DNA of 64,000 nucleotides, taken from positions 6,262,001 to 6,326,000 of the forward strand of contig NZ_CP045702.1 of the NCBI RefSeq assembly GCF_014216315.1. The letters run 5' to 3'. Of this stretch, positions 9,007 through 17,156 are shown one piece after another. The notes under the pieces were generated by a model that did not search any database, was not told the DNA's origin, and saw nothing but the letters and a program-made list of their open reading frames with translations. The position numbers were made by a program, and so were the translations under genes. Source of the stretch: Streptomyces finlayi. GTDB lineage: Bacteria > Actinomycetota > Actinomycetes > Streptomycetales > Streptomycetaceae. Each line of letters begins with the position of its first letter. The stretch's first letter is position 1.

Positions 9007-9493
9007 ATGACCGACACACCGCCAGCGGCGGACCTGGTCGATCAGCACTGCCACGGGGTGCTCCGCGCCGAGCTGGGCCTCGCCACCTTCGAGGCCCAGC
9101 TGTCCACGGCCGGTTCCGGGCCCGCCCCGGGCACCACCTTCTTCGACACCCAGACCGGTTTCGCCGTACGCCGCTGGTGTCCGCCCCTCCTCGGTCTGGA
9201 GGCGCACTGCGCGCCCGCGCGTCATCTCCCGCCCTCGCCCGTACGGGTGCGCGGGCCGGGGCCGTACTGGCGGAGATCCTGGAGCTCGCCCCGTTCGGCA
9301 AACTGCGTACTCCAGCGGGGCGCGGGCGCTGCCCGAACTCCATCTGGTCGCGGCACGGCAGTTCCACGAGGCGCTCGGCTCGGTGCTGGGCGGCTGGGTG
9401 TCCGACGGCGCGTGGTCATGTGACGACGCGGCGCGGGTCGCGGAACCGATCGCTTCGGGCAACGCCCGGCGGGTCTACGGGCTGGACGGCTGA
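9007..9493 (+). pseudogene. Amidohydrolase-family protein, internally deleted
   Basis: The ATG at 9007 opens a frame that reads as the N-terminus of a metal-dependent amidohydrolase: DLVDQHCHGVL with the HxH metal motif, then FFDTQTGFAVRRWCPPLLGL, up to about residue 78. Coding then jumps frame. From about 9260 it reads AGAVLAEILELAPFGK, and after a further 1-base loss near 9306 ARALPELHLVAARQFHEALG to GNARRVYGLDG with TGA at 9491-9493, the C-terminus of the same family. The full-length family is about 360-380 residues, so roughly 200 central residues with most of the active site are absent. Non-functional as it stands. Confidence 0.75.
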
Positions 9494-9517
9494 ACCGCCC
9501 CACCGGAGAGGCCGGGG

Positions 9518-10489
9518 TCAGCTCGCGACGGTGACGGTCGGGGTCTCCTGCACGGGGATGCCGGCCATCGGCTCCGTACGCTCCCGCATGCTCAGGAACA
9601 GGCGCAGTACGGCGATCCACATCAGCGCGGAGCCGAACATGTGGATGCCGACCAGGATCTCGGGGACGTCGCTGAAGTACTGCACGTACCCGATCGCACC
9701 CTGCGCCAGCAGCACGATCAGCAGGTCACGTGCGCGCGCCCGGGTGTCGGCAGGGGCGTCCACCACCCGCAGCGCCAGCCACATCGCGACGGCCAGGGCG
9801 CAGACGACCCACGCGGCGATGGCGTGCACATGGGCGGCCGCGGCCCAGTCCCACGGCATGCGCGGTACGTCGCTGCTGTCACCGGCGTGCTTGCCGGAAC
9901 CGGTCACCGTCGTACCCAGGGCGATCAGGAGCACGGTGGTGACGACGATCGCCCAGGACAGGCCGCGTACCGGCCGGGGAGCGCGCGGGCGCGGTGCGCC
10001 GTCGCCCTCGCCGACCCGCACCCAGGTGATGACGGTGACCGCGAGCAGGCAGTTGGCGAGCAGGAAGTGACCGGCCACCGTCCACGGGTTGAGGCCCGCC
10101 CAGACCGTGATCCCGCCGAGCACGGCGTTCCCCATCACGAGCCAGAACTGCGACCAGGCGAGCCGGGTCAGCGTGCGGCGGCGAGGCTTGGCGGCACGTA
10201 CCGCGATGATCGCCCAGCCGACGGCGGCCGACAGGACGTAGGTGAGCATCCGGTTGCCGAACTCGATCGCGCCGTGCAGCCCCTGCTCGGGCGTCGCGAA
10301 GAGGCTGTCGTCCGTGCACTTGGGCCAGGTGTCGCAGCCCAGACCGGAACCGGTGAGCCGGACGGCACCGCCCGTGACGATGATGAACACGCTCATCACG
10401 ACGGCCGAGAGAGCGGCGCGCCGGACCACCTCGGTGGACGGAGTCCAGCGCTTGGCGATGTAGGAGAGGGGGGTTTCCACGCGAACCAT
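9518..10489 (-). CDS. ctaA: Haem A synthase (COX15/CtaA family)
   Basis: Oxidises the methyl group of haem O to the formyl group of haem A for cytochrome c oxidase. A polytopic membrane protein of 323 residues with about eight hydrophobic helices. The N-terminal helix carries GGAVRLTGSGLGCDTWPKC with the conserved Cys pair region, then HGAIEFGNRMLTY (haem-ligand histidine). The C-terminal half repeats the pattern (TVTGSGKHAGDS, HVHAIAAW). The start at ATG 10489 is preferred over 10510 and 10555 because family similarity begins just after it; the ribosome-binding site is weak. It acts directly after ctaB. Confidence 0.92.
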   Translation of the reverse strand: MVRVETPLSYIAKRWTPSTEVVRRAALSAVVMSVFIIVTGGAVRLTGSGLGCDTWPKCTDDSLFATPEQGLHGAIEFGNRMLTYVLSAAVGWAIIAVRAAKPRRRTLTRLAWSQFWLVMGNAVLGGITVWAGLNPWTVAGHFLLANCLLAVTVITWVRVGEGDGAPRPRAPRPVRGLSWAIVVTTVLLIALGTTVTGSGKHAGDSSDVPRMPWDWAAAAHVHAIAAWVVCALAVAMWLALRVVDAPADTRARARDLLIVLLAQGAIGYVQYFSDVPEILVGIHMFGSALMWIAVLRLFLSMRERTEPMAGIPVQETPTVTVAS

Positions 10490-10579
10490 CGTAAGCGGGG
10501 CCTTGTGCATGTTTTCACGAGGGGTGGGTTCCGGCCGGATGTCCGGTATCCCCAATGCCCCGTATGTGAGCCCGGGCGC

Positions 10580-11347
10580 CTACTCCCAGCGGAAGAACCT
10601 CGCCGCGGCGCCCAGTCCGAGGGCGGCCCACACGGCGAGGATTCCGGCCTCGCCCCACGGCATCGCGGCGCCGTGCTGGAGGACGTCCCGCAGCCCCTCC
10701 GACAGCGCCGAGACCGGTAGCAGCCCCAGGACCGACTGAGCCGCGTCCGGGAACCTGTCGAGCGGCACGATCACCCCGCCGCCCACCAGCAGCAGCAGGA
10801 AGACCAGGTTCGCGGCGGCGAGCGTCGCCTCCGCCTTCAGCGTCCCGGCCATCAGGAGGCCGAGGCCGGAGAACGCCGCGGTGCCGAGCACCAGCAGGAG
10901 CAGCACGGCGAGGGGGCTGCCCTCGGGGGACCACCCCAGGGCGAAGGCGATGGCCGTCAGCAGCGCGATCTGCAGCACCTCGGTGACCAGCACCGACAGA
11001 GTCTTCGAGGTCATCAGCGCCCAGCGCGGCAGGGGTGAGGCGCCGAGCCGCTTGAGCACCCCGTAACGCCGTTCGAAGCCGGTGGCGATGGCCTGGCCGG
11101 TGAACGCGGTGGACATCACGGCCAGCGCGAGGATGCCGGGCGCCAGGAAGTCGACCGGATCGCCCGCTCCCGTGTCCACCACGTCCACCGTGCTGAACAG
11201 TACGAGGAGCAGCGTCGGGATGATCACCGTGAGGAGCAGCTGCTCGCCGTTGCGCAGCAGCATCCGCGTCTCCAGAGCGGTCTGCGCGGCGATCATGCGC
11301 GGCAGCGGGGCCGCACCGGGACGGGGGGTGTACGTACCGGCGCTCAT
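10580..11347 (-). CDS. ABC-2 type transporter permease
   Basis: Membrane subunit of an ABC exporter. The 255 residues contain about six hydrophobic helices: the first after RNGEQLLLT, then the conserved FERRYGVLKRLGASPLPRW cytoplasmic loop typical of ABC-2 permeases, and a cluster of helices in the C-terminal half. The ATG at 11347 overlaps the stop of the ATPase gene by four bases (ATGA), so the two subunits are coupled. The substrate cannot be inferred; drug or lipid export is usual for this family. It lies upstream of ctaA on the same strand, as in related genomes. Confidence 0.9.
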   Translation of the reverse strand: MSAGTYTPRPGAAPLPRMIAAQTALETRMLLRNGEQLLLTVIIPTLLLVLFSTVDVVDTGAGDPVDFLAPGILALAVMSTAFTGQAIATGFERRYGVLKRLGASPLPRWALMTSKTLSVLVTEVLQIALLTAIAFALGWSPEGSPLAVLLLLVLGTAAFSGLGLLMAGTLKAEATLAAANLVFLLLLVGGGVIVPLDRFPDAAQSVLGLLPVSALSEGLRDVLQHGAAMPWGEAGILAVWAALGLGAAARFFRWE

Positions 11348-12270
11348 GCGCGCAGCTCCTTGCCGGTCAGTTCCAGGAAGACGTCTTCCAGCGTGTGCCG
11401 CTCCACCGCGATGCCGGACGGCATCACTCCGTGCTGGGCGCACCAGGAGGTCACGGTGGCCAGCAGCTGGGGGCCGACGTCGCCGGTGATGCGGTACGCG
11501 CCCGAGGTCAGCTCGGCCGCCGCCGTGCCGTCGGGCAGCGCCTTGAGCAGTGAGCCGAGGTCCAGGCCGGGGCGGCCGGTGAAGCGCAGGGTGTTCTCGG
11601 CGCCGCCGCGGCACAGCGACTCCGGGCAGCCCTGGGCGATGACCCGGCCCGCGTCGATGATGGCGACGTCGTCCGCGAGCTCCTCGGCCTCGTCCATGAA
11701 GTGCGTGGTCAGGACGACCGACACGCCGTCGGAACGCAGTTCCCTTACGAGGTCCCAGGTGGAGCGGCGCGCCTGCGGGTCCAGGCCCGCCGTCGGCTCG
11801 TCGAGGAAGACCAGTTCGGGGCGGCCCACGACGGCCATCGCCAGGGCGAGCCGCTGCTGCTGGCCACCGGAGAGCCGGCGGTAGGTGGTGCGCCCGCAGC
11901 TGCCGAGGCCGAGCCGCTCGATGAGGGCGTCGACGTCCAGCGGATGGGCGTACAGCCTGGCCATGTGGCGCAGCATCTCGTCGGCGCGCGCGCCGGAGTA
12001 GACGCCGCCGGACTGGAGCATCACTCCGACCCTGGGGCGCAGCGCCGCGGCGTCGGCGACGGGGTCGAGGCCGAGCACGCGTACGGTCCCGGCGTCCGGC
12101 CGCCGGTAGCCCTCGCAGGTCTCGATGGTGGTGGTCTTGCCCGCGCCGTTCGGGCCGAGGACCGCGGTGACCGCGCCGGCCCGGACGTCGAGGTCGAGGC
12201 CGTTCACTGCGGTCTTGGTGCCGTACCGCTTCACCAGGCCGGTGACCTGGACGACGGGCTCGCTGTTCAT
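11344..12270 (-). CDS. ABC transporter ATP-binding protein (DrrA-like exporter)
   Basis: ATPase subunit paired with the ABC-2 permease downstream. The 308-residue product has Walker A GPNGAGKTT at 39-47, signature LSGGQQQR at 133-140, Walker B FLDEPT at 155-160 and the switch histidine region TTHFMDEAEELAD. A C-terminal extension of about 80 residues (LLKALPDGTAAAELTSGAYR onward) is typical of DrrA/CcmA-type exporters. The start is ATG 12270 (MNSEPVVQV). Longer frames upstream are shadows. The promoter should lie in the 343-bp gap shared with the divergent protease gene. Confidence 0.92.
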   Translation of the reverse strand: MNSEPVVQVTGLVKRYGTKTAVNGLDLDVRAGAVTAVLGPNGAGKTTTIETCEGYRRPDAGTVRVLGLDPVADAAALRPRVGVMLQSGGVYSGARADEMLRHMARLYAHPLDVDALIERLGLGSCGRTTYRRLSGGQQQRLALAMAVVGRPELVFLDEPTAGLDPQARRSTWDLVRELRSDGVSVVLTTHFMDEAEELADDVAIIDAGRVIAQGCPESLCRGGAENTLRFTGRPGLDLGSLLKALPDGTAAAELTSGAYRITGDVGPQLLATVTSWCAQHGVMPSGIAVERHTLEDVFLELTGKELRA

Positions 12271-12613
12271 GGCCGGTAAGTCTAGGCAGTGACCGAAGGG
12301 CCCCGGGGCGCGGGTCCTGCGAACCGGATTTCGCCAATGTGGCGGCAGGCAGGGGCGCGGCCCCGCTGCGGAAGCCGTGGGTAGATGCCCGCAGGACTCC
12401 TCGGTACACCCGTAAGTTCGGCCAATCCCCGTACCGGGCTCCGGTGGGCGCCCTACCCCTGCCGCCCCACGTCCCCCATGCTCCTCCCTGAGCTCAAGCG
12501 GTTGCTGTGCCCCCCACACGTCTCAGCGGGCAGCGGCAGCTGTGAGTGGCACCCGCGCCTGTTCCTTCATCCCCTACGGCGGGAGACCTCCGCCGACTCC
12601 TGAAGGAGAGCTC
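12271..12613. other. Divergent intergenic region, no gene seen
   Basis: 343 bp separate the ABC exporter operon (-) from the subtilase gene (+). No coding frame with sensible composition was found. It must hold both promoters, but no clear -35/-10 pair stands out. A GGAGAG ribosome-binding site for the subtilase lies at about 12605-12610. Confidence 0.6.
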
Positions 12614-15600
12614 GTGATCCGACGTTCCACGCGTCTCGGACGGCGGTCCGCTGCCGCACTTCTCACCGCGGCAGCGACCGCGATACCACTCATGATCAGT
12701 GCCTCGCCGGCCCAGGCCCGGACGGACGACCCCGCGCCGCGGTCCGCCTACCAGGCCAAGTCCGAGGGCACGCTGCTCAAGCAGTTCGCCGGCCAGGAGA
12801 AGGTGACCTTCTGGGTGAGCCTCGAGGAGGAGGCGGATGTCGCGTCCGCCCGCGCGGCGAAGGGCAAGACCGCCAAGGCCCGTGCCGTCTACGAGACGAA
12901 GACCGCGTTCGCGAAGAAGTCCCAGGCCGGGGTCATCGGGCTGGCCAAGGACGCCGGAGCGGCGTACACCTCGTTCTGGATCGCCAACACCGTGCGGATC
13001 ACCGGTGACAAGGCACTCGCCGAGAAGATCGCGGCCCGTTCGGACGTGGCCGCCATCGAGGCCGACGACCCGGTCACGATTCCTGACCCGCTGCCCGGCA
13101 CCAGCGAGCCCGAGGTCGACGCCGTCGAGTGGAACCTCGACCGGATCAACGCCCCGAAGGTCTGGAACGACCTGGGCGTACGCGGTGACGGCATCGTCGT
13201 GGCCAACATCGACAGCGGCGTCCAGTTCGACCACCCGGCTGTCGCGGCCAAGTACCGGGGCCTGAAGGCGGACGGCACGTACGACCACGCGTACAACTGG
13301 TTCGACCCGACCAAGGTCTGCACGGGCACCGCGCCCTGCGACAACAACGGCCACGGCACCCACACCATGGGCACCATGGTCGGCGACGACGGCGGCGGCA
13401 ACCAGGTGGGCGTCGCCCCCGGCGCCCGGTGGATCGCCGCCAAGGGCTGCGGGACCAGCTCCTGCGCGCGGGAGACGCTGCTCGCCTCGGGCCAGTGGAT
13501 GGTCGCGCCCACGGACGCCTCGGGCGCCAACCCGCGGCCGGACCTCGCGCCGGACGTGGTGAACAACTCGTGGGGCGCCAACGTCATCGACACCTGGTAC
13601 AAGGCCACCGTCCAGTCGTGGCGTGACGCGGGCATCTTCCCGGCCTTCTCCAACGGCAACGCCGGCCCCGGCTGCAACACCTCGGGGTCGCCCGGCGCCT
13701 ACTCCAACAGCTACTCCTCGGGCGCCTTCGACATCAACAACGCCATCGCGAGCTTCTCCTCGCGCGGCACCGGCGAGGCGGGCACCCTGAAGCCGAACCT
13801 CTCCGCGCCCGGCGTCAACATCCGTTCCTCGTGGATGGGCGGCGGCTACAACGCCATCTCCGGTACGTCGATGGCCTCACCGCACACCGCCGCCACCGTG
13901 GCGCTGATGTGGTCCGCATCGCCCGCGATCCGCAGCGACGTCGCGGCGACGGAGACGCTCCTCGACCAGACCGCGATCGACACCGACAACACGACCTGCG
14001 GCGGCACCGCGGCCAGGAACAACGTCTGGGGCGAAGGCCGCCTCGACGCGTACGCCGCCGTCAGCGCCACGCCCCGCGGCCCGCTCGGCGCGCTCGGAGG
14101 GAAGGTCGGCTCCGGCGACGCGGTCGTCGCGGACGCCCTCGTAACCCTGGACGGACCGATGAAGGCCACCGTCACCACCGGCACGGACGGTTCCTACGCC
14201 CTGCCCAAGGTGATGGTCGGCGACTACCGGATCACCGTCTCCAAGTTCGGTTTCCACACCGCCGAGTCCACTGTCACGATCCTCGAGAACGAGACGGCGG
14301 CCAAGGACTTCACCCTGGAGCAGGCGCCCAGCGCGACGCTCAGCGGCGCCGTGCGGACCGAGGCGGGCATCGAGGCCGGCGCGGACGTCGTCGTCCAGGG
14401 CACCCCCGTCAAGACGGTCTCGGCCGCCGACGGCACGTACACGGTGACCCTGCCGGTCGGTACGTACAACGTGGCCGTCACCCCGGTCAGCCGCTGCGCC
14501 ACGGCGACGAGCGTAAGTGTCGACCTGACGGCGTCGGCGAGCAGGGACATCGAGCTGGCCAGCCGCGCGGACACCTTCGGCACGACCTGCCGGGTGGGCA
14601 CGGGTGCCTTCCCGACGGGCGACACCGAGCTCGCGATGTCCAGCGCGACGAGCGGTACGGCCCGCTTCGACCTGCCGTTCCCGGTCGGGCTGTACGGAAA
14701 GACGTACCGCGCGGCTACCGCCACCACCGAGGGCGTGCTCGCGCTCGGCTCAGCCAGCACCTCCTCGTCGAACGCGAGCCTGCCGACCACGGGCACTCCC
14801 AACGGTGCGCTCTACCCCTTCTGGGACAACCTGCAGCTCACCAACGGCTCCGACACCTCCGGCGTCTACTGGGCGGTCCGCGGCACGGCGCCGCACCGCT
14901 CGGTGGTCGTCGAGTGGCGGGACGTGCAGATCGGCAGCGTCACGTCGCGGCAGATCAGCTTCGCTGCGGTCATCGGTGAGGACGGCACCGTCTCCTACCA
15001 CTACAAAGACATCGGCGACGACCTTGTCGAGAACGGCTCCGGTGCCACCGTCGGCATCGAGAGCGACACCGGCACGGACGCCCTGCTCTTCTCCCACAAC
15101 CAGGCGGCCGTCACCGACGGCATGACCATCTCCTTCAGCACCGGCCGGAGCGCCGTGCTGACCGGCACGGTCACCGACGAGAACGACGGCGGGCCGGTGG
15201 CCGGCGCCACGGTGAAGGTCGGCCGGGGCGGAACCGCCTTCGCCACCGGCACCACCGGCGCCGACGGCAGCTACCTCGTGCAGTTCCCGGCGGACGCCAC
15301 CGAGGCCGGTTACGACATCACGGTCGCGGCCGACCACTACGCGGGCGCCGGCGCGGAACGCACGCTGAAGGCCAAGGACATCGCCGTGGCCGACGCCGTG
15401 CTGAGGACGGGCCGGGTCACGGCCTCCGCGGCGGACTACGCCCTGGTCGTCCCGGCGGACCAGGACCGCACCCGCACGCTGACCGTGGGCAACACGGGCA
15501 CCACCACGCCGTACTCGGTCGAGGAACAGGGTGACGCCGCCTGGGTCACGGCCACGCCCGCCTCCGGCGAGCTGGCCGAGGGCGCCGAACAGCAGGTGCG

Positions 15601-16201
15601 GCTCACCTTCGACACCACGGGCGTGACCCCGGGCACGGTCCTGACCGGCACGCTGCTCGTCGCGTCGGAGAGCGGCCGGGCGCCCGTCGTCGAGATCCCG
15701 CTGAAGATCGTGGTTCCGGCCTACCAGGCGGCGCTCGACACAGGCACCAACGGTTCGGTGACGGACCTGCTCGGTGACAGCTGGGGACCGGACCGGGAGT
15801 ACGCGGCCGGTTCGTACGGCTACATCGGGACCACGAGCAGGACCGGCACGACGAGGACCATCTCCGGCACGAGCGAGCAGGCGCTGTACCGCACGGCCCG
15901 CAGCGGCGCGCTGGAGTACCGCTTCGACAACGTGCCCAACGGGGTCTACCGCGTCGAGCTGGGCTTCGCCGAGGTCAGTGGTACCAAGCCGGGGGCGAGG
16001 GTCTTCGATGTGCTCGCCGAGGGCAAGGAGTACGTCTCCAACCTCGACATCGCGCTCGAGAAGGGCACGTACACCGCCCTGGACAAGACGATCACGGTGG
16101 AGGTCACCGACGGCCAGCTGAACGTCCGGCTGTCGGCGATCCACGGCAAGTCCCTGGTGAACTCGGTCCGGGTCTCGCAGCGGCCGGACCTGACCGGCTG
16201 A
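12614..16201 (+). CDS. Secreted subtilisin-like serine protease, multidomain
   Basis: A 1195-residue extracellular S8 peptidase. It begins with a signal peptide (basic VIRRSTRLGRRS, hydrophobic core, cleavage near AQA-R at about 36) and an I9-like propeptide to about 165. The catalytic triad is D200 (ANIDSGV), H247 (NNGHGTHT) and S419 (SGTSMASPH), with oxyanion Asn in VNNSWG. After the protease come two carboxypeptidase-regulatory-like beta domains (about 495-650), a domain with a NIDO-like pattern (about 670-840), another regulatory-like domain (about 845-920), a BACON/choice-of-anchor-like stretch and a C-terminal malectin-like carbohydrate-binding domain (about 1040-1190). Start GTG 12614 with GAAGGAGAG upstream. 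Followed by a strong terminator. Confidence 0.93.
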   Translation: MIRRSTRLGRRSAAALLTAAATAIPLMISASPAQARTDDPAPRSAYQAKSEGTLLKQFAGQEKVTFWVSLEEEADVASARAAKGKTAKARAVYETKTAFAKKSQAGVIGLAKDAGAAYTSFWIANTVRITGDKALAEKIAARSDVAAIEADDPVTIPDPLPGTSEPEVDAVEWNLDRINAPKVWNDLGVRGDGIVVANIDSGVQFDHPAVAAKYRGLKADGTYDHAYNWFDPTKVCTGTAPCDNNGHGTHTMGTMVGDDGGGNQVGVAPGARWIAAKGCGTSSCARETLLASGQWMVAPTDASGANPRPDLAPDVVNNSWGANVIDTWYKATVQSWRDAGIFPAFSNGNAGPGCNTSGSPGAYSNSYSSGAFDINNAIASFSSRGTGEAGTLKPNLSAPGVNIRSSWMGGGYNAISGTSMASPHTAATVALMWSASPAIRSDVAATETLLDQTAIDTDNTTCGGTAARNNVWGEGRLDAYAAVSATPRGPLGALGGKVGSGDAVVADALVTLDGPMKATVTTGTDGSYALPKVMVGDYRITVSKFGFHTAESTVTILENETAAKDFTLEQAPSATLSGAVRTEAGIEAGADVVVQGTPVKTVSAADGTYTVTLPVGTYNVAVTPVSRCATATSVSVDLTASASRDIELASRADTFGTTCRVGTGAFPTGDTELAMSSATSGTARFDLPFPVGLYGKTYRAATATTEGVLALGSASTSSSNASLPTTGTPNGALYPFWDNLQLTNGSDTSGVYWAVRGTAPHRSVVVEWRDVQIGSVTSRQISFAAVIGEDGTVSYHYKDIGDDLVENGSGATVGIESDTGTDALLFSHNQAAVTDGMTISFSTGRSAVLTGTVTDENDGGPVAGATVKVGRGGTAFATGTTGADGSYLVQFPADATEAGYDITVAADHYAGAGAERTLKAKDIAVADAVLRTGRVTASAADYALVVPADQDRTRTLTVGNTGTTTPYSVEEQGDAAWVTATPASGELAEGAEQQVRLTFDTTGVTPGTVLTGTLLVASESGRAPVVEIPLKIVVPAYQAALDTGTNGSVTDLLGDSWGPDREYAAGSYGYIGTTSRTGTTRTISGTSEQALYRTARSGALEYRFDNVPNGVYRVELGFAEVSGTKPGARVFDVLAEGKEYVSNLDIALEKGTYTALDKTITVEVTDGQLNVRLSAIHGKSLVNSVRVSQRPDLTG

Positions 16202-16236
16202 ACCACGACCGGCGCCTGACACGCCGGAGATCACGG

Positions 16237-16260
16237 CCCGCCCGGCACCTGCCGGGCGGG
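16237..16260. terminator. Hairpin terminator after subtilase gene
   Basis: A perfect 11-bp stem (16237-16247 with 16250-16260) around two bases, extendable by about three more pairs, 35 bp after the protease stop. It separates the protease from the suf promoter region. Confidence 0.8.
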
Positions 16261-16331
16261 CTGCCGTGCGTCGCGGCGGCGGTTGTGTCGGACCGGTCAG
16301 GGCACGGGGAAATGATCATTCCCGCAGGTCA

Positions 16332-16349
16332 ACTTAGGTAAGCCTAAGT
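16332..16349. promoter_or_regulatory. Iron-box-like inverted repeat (DmdR/IdeR type)
   Basis: ACTTAGGTAAGCCTAAGT has 7-bp arms around four bases. Its core TTAGGTAAGCCTAA matches 12 of the first 14 positions of the DmdR/IdeR consensus, which begins TTAGGTTAGGCTAA; the last five consensus positions are not conserved. It lies 70 bp upstream of the suf operon start and 34 bp upstream of the candidate -35. A second palindrome, AATGATCATT, is at 16311-16320. Iron control of SUF genes makes this plausible; binding is inferred. Confidence 0.5.
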
Positions 16350-16382
16350 GACGTACCCCATCGCTCATGATCGGGGGGCGGG

Positions 16383-16419
16383 TTGTCAGGCTCCCCGGAA
16401 TTACGCAACAATGGCGTTG
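16383..16419 (+). promoter_or_regulatory. suf promoter with SufR operator, probably leaderless
   Basis: TTGTCA (16383-16388) and AACAAT (16407-16412) are spaced by 18 bp. The inverted repeat CAAC-N6-GTTG occupies 16406-16419, so it covers the -10 and ends on the G of the GTG start codon. CAAC-N6-GTTG is the reported actinobacterial SufR-binding motif. There is no Shine-Dalgarno sequence before the GTG, and the -10 to GTG distance of six bases fits transcription starting at the start codon itself. Confidence 0.65.
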
Positions 16420-17156
16420 TGAAATACGTCGGCGAGGCTCCGCAGGAGGAACTCGCGACCGGTGAGCGCTCGACGCGCAACCGGGTCGCGCGCTCCATCC
16501 TGGACCATGGCCCGTCCACCGCCGCCGATCTCGCGAAGCGCGTGCGCCTCACCCAGGCCGCCGTCCGCCGTCATCTCGACGCCCTCGTGTCCGACGGTGT
16601 CGTCGAAGCCCGTGAACAGCGGGTCTACGGGGCACGGACCAGGGGGCGGCCCGCCAAGGTGTTCGCCCTGACGGACTGCGGCAGGGACGCCTTCGACCAG
16701 TCCTACGACAAGCTCGCCGCCGACGCCCTGCGCTGGATCGCCGAGGCCTCGGGCGACGAGGCGGTCATGGCGTTCGCCCGCGCCCGTATGGCCGCACAGG
16801 CCGAGGGGTACCGCGCGGCGGTCGAGGCGGCCGCCCCCGAAGACCGAACCGAGGCGCTTGCCAAGGCCTTGTCGGCCGACGGGTACGCTGCTACGGCGCG
16901 AAGCGCGCCCGGTCCGCAGCAGGGCGAGCAGCTGTGCCAGCACCACTGCCCGGTCGCACACGTCGCCGAGCAGTTCCCGCAGCTGTGTGAGGCGGAGACG
17001 GAAATCTTCTCCAGTCTGCTCGGGACCCATGTGCAGCGTCTGGCCACCCTCGCCCACGGCGACGGTGTGTGTACGACGTACGTGCCGCGCAGCGGCCACG
17101 CAACACCACAGACCACATCAGTTTCTGCAAGCACTGCCGGGAGGAACCCCGCATGA
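16419..17156 (+). CDS. sufR: SufR-family Fe-S-sensing transcriptional regulator
   Basis: An ArsR/DeoR-like winged-helix regulator of 245 residues that heads the SUF operon. The winged helix covers about 20-85 (RSILDHGPSTAADLAKR, then AAVRRHLDALVSDGVV, wing TRGRPAKVF). The C-terminal cluster-binding motif has Cys173, Cys177 and Cys190 (LCQHHCPVAHVAEQFPQLC), as in SufR-type [Fe-S] sensors that derepress suf genes when the cluster is lost. The start GTG 16419 (KYVGEAPQEE follows) is preferred over the open frame to 16383, because the operator and -10 occupy that segment. Its TGA overlaps the sufB ATG, coupling the two genes. Confidence 0.9.
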   Translation: MKYVGEAPQEELATGERSTRNRVARSILDHGPSTAADLAKRVRLTQAAVRRHLDALVSDGVVEAREQRVYGARTRGRPAKVFALTDCGRDAFDQSYDKLAADALRWIAEASGDEAVMAFARARMAAQAEGYRAAVEAAAPEDRTEALAKALSADGYAATARSAPGPQQGEQLCQHHCPVAHVAEQFPQLCEAETEIFSSLLGTHVQRLATLAHGDGVCTTYVPRSGHATPQTTSVSASTAGRNPA

